Shown here: positions 27,721 to 35,146 of the stretch, in pieces | Numbering within the stretch: position 1 is the first letter of the stretch | Layout of the letters: every line of letters begins with the position of its first letter | Translations under genes and position numbers: made by a program | Source: Sporosarcina sp. FSL W8-0480 | GTDB lineage: Bacteria; Bacillota; Bacilli; Bacillales_A; Planococcaceae | DNA: 64,000 nt | Reading direction: 5' to 3' | NCBI RefSeq assembly: GCF_037963765.1 | Contig: NZ_CP150166.1 | Span: 3,185,598-3,249,597 of the forward strand | The notes under the pieces: generated by a model | What the model was told of the DNA's origin: nothing | What the model saw: only the letters and a program-made list of their open reading frames with translations | The model's database searches: none

Positions 27721-28171
27721 GTTCGTTGATGTAGTAGTCCATGACGAGCTCGTCTTCAAGGAGTTCGTCGGTTAGGGTGAAGCCTACTTTTTGGTAGAAT
27801 TCGATGGCCCCGGGATTTTCGGGCCATACGGATAGGCGGATTCTTTGGCAGTCGGGCTTTGCGGCGAGCATGTCAATCGCGACTTGCATCGCTTTTTTGC
27901 CGTAGCCTTTGCCTTGAAATTGTTCACCGATCATGAAGCGCGGGATCCAGTAGCGGTCGTAGTCTTCGTTTTCGGGTATGTCCTCGATTGCAAGGAGTCC
28001 GATGACGGTTTCACCGTCTACGATTGCGTATGGCGTGAAGTTTGGATCGACGTATGCCCATGCGATTGTGTTGACGTTTTTCGCGACGAATTCTCTTTGG
28101 GATTCGGCTACTTCAAGTCTGACGCAGGCGCGTATATTGTCTTGAGTTACTTTTTGAAGTGCGATGTTCAT
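27716..28171 (-). CDS. GNAT-family N-acetyltransferase (BltD-like)
   Basis: 151 aa from ATG 28171, which has GGGGGAC 7 nt upstream; an ATG 27 bp further up is less likely. Acetyl-CoA-binding motif: RFMIGEQFQGKGYGKKAMQ (about 79-97), and the C-terminal NPGAIEFYQKVGF is typical. Closest in pattern to spermine/spermidine acetyltransferase BltD (inference), so it may acetylate polyamines; other amine substrates are possible. It lies 45 bp downstream of the NERD gene on the same strand without a terminator, so may be co-transcribed. Confidence 0.85.
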   Translation of the reverse strand: MNIALQKVTQDNIRACVRLEVAESQREFVAKNVNTIAWAYVDPNFTPYAIVDGETVIGLLAIEDIPENEDYDRYWIPRFMIGEQFQGKGYGKKAMQVAIDMLAAKPDCQRIRLSVWPENPGAIEFYQKVGFTLTDELLEDELVMDYYINEP

Positions 28172-28216
28172 GGGTAGTGTCCCCCGTTTCTTTGACAATT
28201 TAATAGTTGTGTTGCT

Positions 28217-29194
28217 TTATTCGACGAGGATTGGGGATTTCCCTTCTTTCATTAAAATATAATGTGCCGCTTTTCTTTCTCCGATGAGTTGCAAGCCGGT
28301 TTTGGCTAGCAGACCGCGTGCGATGTTGCGGTTGTCGAGTTTGGTGAAGTAGCGGAATTCGCGGTTTGTCATTTTAGGTTTGACTAACATAAACCAGTCT
28401 TCAATTGTTTGGTAGTGTTCGGTTTTGCCGGTGTGGCCGCATGGGCAGTTCCATTTTTCCCTTCCCCACCGCATGCCGATTTGGTTGCAGGATGGGCAGA
28501 TAACGCCGGGTTTGATGTCGGATGGATTGATGTCGTATAGGTCTGCGATTGGGAAAGGGTTGTAGTCTTTATGGTGTGCGAGCATTGTGTTTGCAAGTGC
28601 TTCTATTGTTTGTTGGTCGAGAATTTGTTGCGTTTCAGGTAGTGAGTTTAAATATGGTGGTACTGCGCTATTTAGTAGGATTTTCATCTCAGGTGTCTGG
28701 TGTTCGATGGCGAGTTCGTTGGTGTCGGAGAATGTGATGATGCCTTCGATGGGGATTTGGATGCCGCATTTTGTGAGCCATTTTTGTAGGAAGTGGATTT
28801 TCCGTTCCACTTCGATTATCGGATTCGGAATCGGTTTTCGATTTCCGTTCCTGAAAACTCTAATGAATTGGGTTGGATTTGCTTTTATTAGTGTTCTGTC
28901 TTTGAAGTTTTTCACTTCGATGATTGTGATTGATGATGGTGTGATGAGCAGCGAGTCGATTTGGAAATAGGTGCCTTCGTGGTGTAGATAGAGGTCGTGG
29001 ATGATGGCATGCGGGTAGTTCGGCTTGAAATTTGCTATTTCGTTATCGAATTCGAGTTCACCGTTATAGCCTGCTTGATAGATTAGTAGATTCTTTTGGA
29101 CGGCGTGCTTTTTTTCGTGAGTATGCGGCAGGCGTTTGTCCAAGGAAATGAGAGCTTTGAGTTCGTTTGGCATTTTTCGTTTTTTGTAAATCAT
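28217..29194 (-). CDS. NERD-domain protein with C-terminal zinc ribbon, paralog 1
   Basis: 325 aa. NERD (nuclease-related) domain at about 40-155 with the PD-(D/E)XK-like pattern: Glu in YNGELEFD, Asp in FQIDSLLI, and EVKNF. A C-terminal zinc ribbon (about 234-262) has CPSC and CPCG pairs. It is a clear paralog of the protein at 47355-48311: same length, same order of blocks. NERD domains are predicted nucleases; their role is not established in this setting. GAGGTGAT precedes the ATG. About 60 bp upstream both paralogs share a GCAAACTCGA stretch. Array A8 lies upstream. Confidence 0.85.
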   Translation of the reverse strand: MIYKKRKMPNELKALISLDKRLPHTHEKKHAVQKNLLIYQAGYNGELEFDNEIANFKPNYPHAIIHDLYLHHEGTYFQIDSLLITPSSITIIEVKNFKDRTLIKANPTQFIRVFRNGNRKPIPNPIIEVERKIHFLQKWLTKCGIQIPIEGIITFSDTNELAIEHQTPEMKILLNSAVPPYLNSLPETQQILDQQTIEALANTMLAHHKDYNPFPIADLYDINPSDIKPGVICPSCNQIGMRWGREKWNCPCGHTGKTEHYQTIEDWFMLVKPKMTNREFRYFTKLDNRNIARGLLAKTGLQLIGERKAAHYILMKEGKSPILVE

Positions 29195-29352
29195 TTTATC
29201 ACCTCATGATTAGTTTAACTTGCTTGGCATTGGAATGGAATGCTTTGGGGCAAACTCGACGTTTGGGGCGTTTTTGGCGTTGAAAATTGAATTTTGGGTC
29301 GTTTTTCGCGTTTAAAAATGATTTTTGATGGTTTTGGATTGATAGTTTAGTA
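29195..29352. other. Leader region of NERD paralog 1
   Basis: AT-rich, with T-runs and GGCAAACTCGACGTT, partly matching the leader of the second NERD gene (CGCAAACTCGAAGTT near 48371). A conserved promoter or operator is possible. Confidence 0.4.
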
Positions 29353-29354
29353 GA

Positions 29355-29550
29355 GTTTATGCGGGGATATTTTGGGATATGCGTGATTTTGGGGATTTAT
29401 GAGTGAGAGCGTGGTGAGATGCGTGAGTGGCGGGATTTATGCGGGTTTGGGAGCAGTTATGGACTTTTCGGGGAGTTTATGCGTGAGTACGGCGATTTAT
29501 GCTTGTTTGGATGTTGTTATGCGTAATTTATGGAGTTTATGCGTTTTTGA
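29355..29550 (+). repeat. Family A tandem array A8 (10 units x 20 bp)
   Basis: TTTATGCGGGGA, GATATGCGTGA, TTTATGAGTGA, TTTATGCTTGT and related cores, all at exact 20-bp steps, ending at the exonuclease terminator. Confidence 0.88.
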
Positions 29551-29551
29551 T

Positions 29552-29580
29552 TTAAAAAACCGCCGGGGGTCGGCGGTTAT
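29552..29580 (-). terminator. Terminator of the DnaQ-like exonuclease gene
   Basis: AACCGCCG-GGGGT-CGGCGGTT, followed on the minus strand by TTTTTTAAA; it overlaps the stop codon. Confidence 0.85.
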
Positions 29581-30185
29581 TGGGCGGTGCAGTATTGGTA
29601 GATGGCGGCGGTGGCGAGGCAGTCGCCGATTGCATCGTGGGCGTCGTGTTCGAGTTGGAGGTACTTTGCCAATGTGCCTAACTTGTGATTTGGTGTTTCG
29701 GTAATAGTTTTTCTTGCGAGTTGGACGGTGTCGATGACGGTGTATTCGGGGATTTGGATGCCTTCGATGTTGTCGAGTGCGTATAGGAATCCCATGTCGA
29801 ATGATGCGTTATGGGCGATGATTGGATAGTCGCCGATGAATTCGATGAGCTCTTCGATTTTTTGTTCGATCGTTGGTGCCCATTCGACCATTTCGTTTGT
29901 GATGCCTGTAAGTCTTGTTATCGTGATTGGGATGTGGCGTTCTGGGTTGATGAATGTGTTGAGGACTTCGACGCGCTCGTGGTTTATGAATTTTAGGGCA
30001 CCAATTTGGATGATGCGGTCAGCGCCTGCACGGAAACCGGTTGTTTCGAAGTCTAAGACGATGTAATTTTCGACTTTTTTGGATGTTGTTTTATATTTCC
30101 GTTTCCGGGAGGCTCTTCGGGCACCCCAGTTTTGGATGTCCGTCTTTGATTGCAGCAGTTCAGTTGCTTTGCGATTCGGGCTCAT
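29577..30185 (-). CDS. DnaQ-like 3'-5' exonuclease (DEDDh)
   Basis: 202 aa. A basic N-terminal extension (1-37) precedes the exonuclease fold: Asp and Glu in VLDFETTG (about 43-50), Asp in HNASFDMGF (about 125-133), and His/Asp in HDAIGDCLAT (about 183-192). All five DEDDh residues are visible. Similar to the proofreading epsilon-type domain of PolC, as a free-standing protein, so it could trim DNA or RNA 3' ends in repair or degradation; substrate unknown. Terminator overlaps its stop; arrays A8 (downstream) and A9 (upstream) bracket it. Confidence 0.88.
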   Translation of the reverse strand: MSPNRKATELLQSKTDIQNWGARRASRKRKYKTTSKKVENYIVLDFETTGFRAGADRIIQIGALKFINHERVEVLNTFINPERHIPITITRLTGITNEMVEWAPTIEQKIEELIEFIGDYPIIAHNASFDMGFLYALDNIEGIQIPEYTVIDTVQLARKTITETPNHKLGTLAKYLQLEHDAHDAIGDCLATAAIYQYCTAQ

Positions 30186-30297
30186 CTTGGATGCACATCC
30201 TTATCTTTTGCTTTTGTTTCAATTCTATTACTATATTACACGTTTTCAAACATATTAAACTCATTGTTAGATTATCGTATGAAGTAGTATTGCAATG

Positions 30298-30478
30298 AGG
30301 CATATGAGTGTTTGGAGAGATTTATGCGTGGCTGGAGGCGGTTATGCGTGAGTTTTAGGATTTATGCTTGTCTGGCGGTGGTTATGCGGGAGTTTTGGGA
30401 TTTATGCTTGTCTGGCGTAGGTTATGCGTGAGAGTTGGGATTTATGAGGTTTTGTGGGAGTTTATGCGGAATTGGAGG
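30298..30478 (+). repeat. Family A tandem array A9 (9 units x 20 bp)
   Basis: TTTATGCGTGGC/TTTATGCTTGTCTGGCGG units alternate with GTTATGCGTGAGTTTTGGGA-type units, giving 40-bp periodicity. Confidence 0.9.
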
Positions 30479-30545
30479 CCGCGGGGATGTTTCGTATCTG
30501 GATTTTCTGTTCGCGAATAATGCATTTAACAAATAAGGACTTTAA
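30479..30545 (+). repeat. Dispersed CCGCGG/TTCGCGC element, copy 4
   Basis: CCGCGGGGATG is followed by TGTTCGCGAATAATGC, ATTTAACA and AAGGACTTT. It starts at the last unit of A9 and ends at the deacetylase terminator. Confidence 0.55.
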
Positions 30546-30578
30546 AGACTGCCGCGCAGAAGGGTCTGGGCGGCAGGT
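30546..30578 (-). terminator. Hairpin after the deacetylase gene
   Basis: CTGCCGC and GCGGCAG form the stem, with a 14-nt loop. The following T-run is weak (TCTTTAAAGT). Confidence 0.5.
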
Positions 30579-30582
30579 GTTA

Positions 30583-31695
30583 TTAAAGCATTGGATCACG
30601 AAAGAAGTTGGTGACGATATGATTATCAGGCTTGTATGTTTTTAGATTATAGCCTTCTTTTTGGAGCCATTCGATGATGTGAGGCAGGGCAATTGTTGTT
30701 TGGCTGCGGTCGTGCATGAGAATGACGATGGAACGGTTGCCGGAATTATAGGCCTTGGTGACGCCATTTTTAACATTTAGAAAGATTTGATTGGCTTCTT
30801 TATCCGTGTATTGCCAGTCTTTTGAGTCGACGTCCCAATCCCACATTTTATAGCCATTTTTGATGAGTTGCTGCCTCATGGAGTTAGTGACAAGCGGTGA
30901 ACTACCGTATGGGACACGAAGTAGCTTGTTGTCTTTCCCTGTCATTTGTTGGACCAATTTTGCACCTTCGTGCATTTCATTGAAGAAAGCTGTGGTGGAT
31001 TTATATACTTTGCCCTTATCGTGGCTCATGCTGTGTGATCCGATGTAATGTCCGTCTGCATTAACGGAGTTGACGATATCTTTATAGTTTTTCATATTGT
31101 TGCCAAGGAAGAAGAAGGTGGCGGGCGCATTGTATTTTTTTAGCGTTCTGTTATTGGCTGCGGTGAATTTATTTGGACCATCGTCAAAAGTTAGGTAGAC
31201 GTCTGCTTTTTTGGGTTTCTCAAGGAATGTAGCCTGCTTCTTATTCACATAGCTTTGAATGATGCCCTCGTAACCCTGATGGCTTAAATGAGGGTAGTTG
31301 TCACGGTATACGCGCAAAGTATGATACTTTGGAAAGTATTCAAGTTTGAAATCAAATTCGTCTGCAATATACTTCATACTGATTAGTAGTTTACCGTTTT
31401 CATCAATAAGAAGCGAGTCCGTAGGTTTCTTTGCTGTGGGCAATGAAAGCGACACGTCCTTCCCGTGCTTTGACAGTTTTAATTTGTCATTTTCCTTTAT
31501 GAAATCTATGTACAAAAACTTTGCAATGTCCTCGAACAATACTTTCGTATCGCCATCGATAACGCGGATATCTTCAATAGGAAGCATTTTATCGTGAAGT
31601 CCGATGTAGCGTTTTGGTTCACTTGCTGCTCCTGCCTTATTTGCAGTTAGTAGAAATGATAGGATTACGATTGCTAGGACGATTACTTTTTTCAA
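30583..31695 (-). CDS. Secreted polysaccharide deacetylase (NodB family)
   Basis: 370 aa from TTG 31695, which has GGGGAAGG just upstream and opens directly into a signal peptide (KKVIVLAIVILSF); an ATG 30 bp upstream lacks a site. After the signal comes a copper-amine-oxidase-N-like/wall-binding region (about 28-135). The NodB domain (about 160-370) has TFDDGP with the catalytic Asp and metal Asp, HSMSH metal-binding histidines, RVPYGS and a late LMHD. It would remove acetyl groups from peptidoglycan GlcNAc or a wall polysaccharide. Predicted exported, membrane or wall associated. Confidence 0.9.
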   Translation of the reverse strand: MKKVIVLAIVILSFLLTANKAGAASEPKRYIGLHDKMLPIEDIRVIDGDTKVLFEDIAKFLYIDFIKENDKLKLSKHGKDVSLSLPTAKKPTDSLLIDENGKLLISMKYIADEFDFKLEYFPKYHTLRVYRDNYPHLSHQGYEGIIQSYVNKKQATFLEKPKKADVYLTFDDGPNKFTAANNRTLKKYNAPATFFFLGNNMKNYKDIVNSVNADGHYIGSHSMSHDKGKVYKSTTAFFNEMHEGAKLVQQMTGKDNKLLRVPYGSSPLVTNSMRQQLIKNGYKMWDWDVDSKDWQYTDKEANQIFLNVKNGVTKAYNSGNRSIVILMHDRSQTTIALPHIIEWLQKEGYNLKTYKPDNHIVTNFFRDPML

Positions 31696-31839
31696 TTTAC
31701 CTTCCCCGTTTCTTTTAATAATCATGCTTCACTATATTAAGTGGGATGTTGAAGTAGAATCGAAATAAGTTTGGAGCGTTGTGTTATGTAAATGCTTTGT
31801 ACTTGTAGATTACGCTTATTAGCAGGATTTATGCCCAAA

Positions 31840-31867
31840 ATAAAAAACCGCCACTTGGCGGTTTTTG
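31840..31867 (-). terminator. Terminator of the YknWX-like pair
   Basis: AAAAACCGCC-ACTT-GGCGGTTTTT; overlaps the stop and could act on both strands. Confidence 0.85.
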
Positions 31868-33133
31868 TCATTGGCCTATGCCGTATTTTAAATAGTTTTT
31901 CCAACCGAATCCGAGCCACTGCTCCTTTTCAGGTAGTTCGAGCGGGAATGGGAAAAATACTTTGAGTGGAGTATTGTAGTCAGATAATTTATCGTCGTAA
32001 ATCACGACGTCTCCTATTTTAAGTCCATCCGTCACGACTGCTTGGTTGATTGATTCGAACGGGACGATGATTTCCGTTTTGACAGCTCGTCCATGATCAT
32101 CCAATTTCCAAGCGATTGCTTTGCCATTCGTGTAGGATTTTAGCCAATGAAGTTTCATGGATACCGCATCCGCCTCGTTGACGATAATTTGCGCGTTTAC
32201 ATTCGCTCCAAATGGTAAATTTGAAAGTTCATTCACCGGTTGAATTCGAATTTCATAGAGTTCAAGAGGATTCTTCTGTTCTTTCATTTCTAATTGATCA
32301 AAAGCCTGACGCCATCTATCATCTGTTGCGGGCACTTCCGAGACCGATAAAACTGCCCCTTCGATGACTGAATCCAAATTGGCCCCTTGAATTCGAACAG
32401 AATCTCCCACTGCGATTTTCTGCCATTCATCAAGGGAAACATATGTGGAAATCACTTTTGTTTCACTGTAAAGTTCCGTCGCGAGTGTGGTTCCATATTT
32501 ATTCACATGAGCAACCGTTCCATCTACCGGGCTGACTAATGCGGGACGTGCCGAGTTTTGAGTTAGTTGGGTTTGCACCACAGTCAATTTGCGATTAATC
32601 TCCGATAGTTCCCTTTCGGCTTCTGCAATTGCCTGGGCATAGATTCCGTCTTGGCTTACTTGGACATTCACATTCAACTCGATATCTGTTTCGCCTACTG
32701 TTTCCGTCGTATTTACGTTTGTATTATCGTCTACAGTCCAACGATCCGACTCCAAGTTGGATAGGATTGATTCGATCGAATTTCGCTGTTCAAGAAGGCC
32801 TTCTTCTTCCGCCCGCCAAGCAATGAGCTGATTTTCCGCGTGCTCTGTCTGAAGTAGGGCGATTTCATCACCGATTTGGACCTTGTCTCCTTCTTTTACA
32901 AGCCATTCCTCGATCGTCTCGTCATCTCCGACATAGACCGTGAAAATTCCTTCCGGTGAAACGAGCCCTTCTTTATGGATTTCTTCCACAAAATGATTAG
33001 GTGTCATGCGCTCATACTTATTTACATATACTGATTTTAAAATCATGCTATTTTTCGAGAATAGAAGGTGGACGTTGACGGCGATGAAGATGCTGATAAT
33101 GAGGGCAACGGTGATGCTCATTCGTTTATTCAT
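31868..33133 (-). CDS. HlyD/MFP-type membrane fusion protein (YknX-like)
   Basis: 421 aa from ATG 33133, with GGAGGTGG 6 nt upstream, overlapping the previous stop as TGATG; a longer frame is rejected. One N-terminal membrane helix (about 5-25), a half-lipoyl/beta-barrel region (about 60-105), a coiled-coil hairpin (about 105-205, Glu/Gln-rich with WRAEEEGLLEQ and AEAERELSEINRKL), then lipoyl return (ALVSPVDGTVAHV) and beta-barrel domains. It couples to an ABC exporter in related systems such as YknX of YknWXYZ. No ATPase or permease gene follows; only the Yip1 partner is adjacent. Confidence 0.82.
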   Translation of the reverse strand: MNKRMSITVALIISIFIAVNVHLLFSKNSMILKSVYVNKYERMTPNHFVEEIHKEGLVSPEGIFTVYVGDDETIEEWLVKEGDKVQIGDEIALLQTEHAENQLIAWRAEEEGLLEQRNSIESILSNLESDRWTVDDNTNVNTTETVGETDIELNVNVQVSQDGIYAQAIAEAERELSEINRKLTVVQTQLTQNSARPALVSPVDGTVAHVNKYGTTLATELYSETKVISTYVSLDEWQKIAVGDSVRIQGANLDSVIEGAVLSVSEVPATDDRWRQAFDQLEMKEQKNPLELYEIRIQPVNELSNLPFGANVNAQIIVNEADAVSMKLHWLKSYTNGKAIAWKLDDHGRAVKTEIIVPFESINQAVVTDGLKIGDVVIYDDKLSDYNTPLKVFFPFPLELPEKEQWLGFGWKNYLKYGIGQ

Positions 33134-33819
33134 CAAAAGCCACCTCCAAAAATCGAATTCAGTATGGATGTGAACGGGATAAATGCGACTGATGCTGTAA
33201 TCAGGGCCATTGCCGTATGCAGGCCGACTAACATCCATAAATATGCTCGGCGGTTTTCTTCCGGTCGAATCTGCTTGATGAACCGGTATTGCAACGAAAT
33301 GATGAGCGCACTTGTGATTGTCAATTGATTAAGAAATAGGATTAGATACCAATTTTCCATAATTGTTGCGGCAAGCGGGCCGAATGATAAAAACGAAAGA
33401 TTTACTGTTACTCCTTTTATTGCAAAAACAATAAAAATAACCGCCTTTTCCATGAGCAATATGCCTGTTATCAGCACTTGCAACGGAACAAGCCGACGAT
33501 AAGGGATTTTTGTGATTCCGGAAAGTATCAGAGCAACCCCGAAAATATGAAAACCTATGTAAAGGAGCGACCAAATAATAGCGCCAGCAAGTGACGCGAA
33601 TCTTGCAAGTATGTAGTCTGTTGTTGTCATTGAAACCATTATTGATGTTAGTGTTTCAGTATTCATGCCCCAAATATTTCTTAATGAAAAAAGGACAATA
33701 CCAAGGAGCAGTACAATGACTAACCTTTGTGTGAAGTTACGCATCGTGCTGTTTTGTAGATTTGAAGCAAGCTCATCTGGTCTCGTCAAGTAGTGCCAAA
33801 ACCTGTATTCAAAGAACAT
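33133..33819 (-). CDS. Yip1-like five-helix membrane protein (YknW-like)
   Basis: 228 aa, five or six predicted helices (about 30-50, 70-105, 110-135, 140-165, 170-190, 200-222), with N-terminal RFWHYLTRPDELA. Position directly before an MFP gene and Yip1-like topology recall YknW, which assists assembly of the YknXYZ exporter in Bacillus (family knowledge); homology here is by pattern only. Translationally coupled to the MFP gene. Confidence 0.7.
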   Translation of the reverse strand: MFFEYRFWHYLTRPDELASNLQNSTMRNFTQRLVIVLLLGIVLFSLRNIWGMNTETLTSIMVSMTTTDYILARFASLAGAIIWSLLYIGFHIFGVALILSGITKIPYRRLVPLQVLITGILLMEKAVIFIVFAIKGVTVNLSFLSFGPLAATIMENWYLILFLNQLTITSALIISLQYRFIKQIRPEENRRAYLWMLVGLHTAMALITASVAFIPFTSILNSIFGGGF

Positions 33820-34014
33820 AGCGACAATCCTTTCTGCTTGTAAATGCTGAATTTATAAAGGCTCCACTAACACTACTTTATCAAACCTTGATGGTTTTTC
33901 AATATTCGTAGTAACCAATGAATGGAAACAGGTCTTTTTGGTCAGTCTAAGTGTAATAACTTTCATTTCCTATGTGTCAAATTTCCCGGGAAATCGACAA
34001 AGGAGCGGATTTTC

Positions 34015-34116
34015 ATGAATAATGATGAAAAACATCGATTCACAGTACAAGACTTCCTATTCGGCCTAACAGGATCCACTGTCTTCGTGATCGCCCTACA
34101 CTTCTTTACCAGTTAA
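34015..34116 (+). CDS. Small membrane protein, 33 aa
   Basis: ATG 34015 preceded by AAAGGAG 10 nt upstream. The peptide has a polar head (MNNDEKHRFTVQD) and one hydrophobic segment (FLFGLTGSTVFVIALHFF). I do not recognise it. The good ribosome binding site and clean membrane-segment layout suggest a real gene. Confidence 0.5.
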   Translation: MNNDEKHRFTVQDFLFGLTGSTVFVIALHFFTS

Positions 34117-34250
34117 GCAAGTTAGTTAGTTAGCAATCTTCTATACCCATAAACTCTACATCGTAAACTACTATATTGATTATTTTTCTTTTAGGCGTGT
34201 ATTTTGGGGGAGTAGAAAGATGTGGACTTATATTTCCTTCATTATGTAGT
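34117..34250. other. AT-rich spacer
   Basis: No gene or repeat seen between the 33-aa ORF and the GC-rich repeat. Confidence 0.3.
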
Positions 34251-34252
34251 AA

Positions 34253-34398
34253 GGTGTCACAGTTGGCTGAAGCGAAAGGCGGCGACTCCGGTCGGATAAG
34301 CGGGACAGGTGAGACCCCGATGTGGAGCGAAGCGACCGAGGAGGCTCACCGCCCGCCCCACGGAAAGCGTCCGCCTGTAGCGGAAGCCAACTTTTAAT
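34253..34398 (+). repeat. GC-rich dispersed repeat, copy 1 (about 145 bp, inverted ends)
   Basis: Ends GTTGGCT and AGCCAAC are perfect inverted repeats. Internal blocks GCGAAAGGCGGCGACTCC, GAGCGAAGCGA and GGAAAGCGTCCGCCTG recur in reverse orientation at 56849-56965 and, in part, at 63727-63760. Related GC-rich intergenic repeats are common in Bacillaceae genomes (general knowledge). No coding function. Confidence 0.75.
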
Positions 34399-34404
34399 CT
34401 ACCA

Positions 34405-34448
34405 AAACAAAAAACACTCATCGTTAACTTTATACGATAAGTGTTTTT
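34405..34448. terminator. Terminator of the IDEAL-domain gene
   Basis: AAAAACACT-ATCGT pairs with ACGAT-AGTGTTTTTT; A/T runs on both sides. Confidence 0.8.
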
Positions 34449-34468
34449 TCATGATTTGGTAGTCAAAA

Positions 34469-34912
34469 TTAGAGCATTCCTTCCGTCAATTGTATAAATA
34501 AGCTTCGATTCTTTGTCTCTAACGCATAGTCAATCATACGGTCATAATATTCCGCTTCAAGCTCCTCAATAAGCTGGCCCGCCTCCGCAATAACAACTTC
34601 GGGCATTTCAATTTTCAACTTCAACGTCCCTTCAAGAATTGTCGAAAGATGCAAATGAAGATCCGATATGAGCAGCAACTGATAGAGCGGCAGTCGGATG
34701 AACTTGCTCCCCCGCTGGAAGACAAACACCTCACCTAAATTCTCGACCTGCAGGCTTTTCACGTTCACAACGATTTCTTTCCCTTCGGATGGCACAAACT
34801 GATACACTTCACCGCCTTTAATAATGGAAAAATACTGATAGGCAAACACAAGCCGCAGACGGAAATCTTCCTGGCTCGTGAAAAACGGCGTCATACGTTG
34901 AACAGAAAGCAT
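34469..34912 (-). CDS. IDEAL-domain protein
   Basis: 147 aa. Start at ATG 34912 (MLSVQRMTPFF), because GGAGGG lies 6 nt before it; two upstream ATGs are too close to or before the site. The N-terminal 110 residues are beta-rich with no recognised motif. The C-terminal IDEAL motif (about 120-145, YYDRMIDYALETKNRSLFIQL) matches the small domain found in Bacillus YpiB-like and ComK-related proteins. Function unknown. Divergent from the SWIM/SNF2 operon. Confidence 0.72.
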   Translation of the reverse strand: MLSVQRMTPFFTSQEDFRLRLVFAYQYFSIIKGGEVYQFVPSEGKEIVVNVKSLQVENLGEVFVFQRGSKFIRLPLYQLLLISDLHLHLSTILEGTLKLKIEMPEVVIAEAGQLIEELEAEYYDRMIDYALETKNRSLFIQLTEGML

Positions 34913-35084
34913 CTTCATCCCTCCATCATTGAATATTCCGATTATTATCATTCTATCACATTTGTGACCGTTTTGTGAATGATTTGTTCTCTATAGTATT
35001 CAAACTTAAAGAAATAAATGCTTATCCGTTATGTAGATTTTTCGGATTGAAGTTGAAGTTAGCGACTCCCGAAAAATGAAATCG

Positions 35085-35114
35085 TTTACGGTTGCGGTCT
35101 AAAACCTTTATAAT
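35085..35114 (+). promoter_or_regulatory. Sigma-A-type promoter for the SWIM-SNF2 operon
   Basis: TTTACG (35085) and TATAAT (35109) are 18 bp apart, 33 bp before the first start codon. A dyad TTTTTCGG...CCGAAAAA (35038-35077) overlaps upstream and may be an operator or a hairpin. Confidence 0.6.
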
Positions 35115-35146
35115 GAAGGGAATGCTTAGTTTTAGGGAGTGAGCCG

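Noticed and set aside
33134..33238. 35-residue extension of the membrane fusion protein
   Set aside because: It lies inside the upstream gene; the ATG at 33133 has a strong site and gives a normal N-terminal membrane anchor.
34176..34397. 73-codon ORF over the GC-rich repeat
   Set aside because: Coincides with the dispersed repeat whose other copies do not keep the frame.
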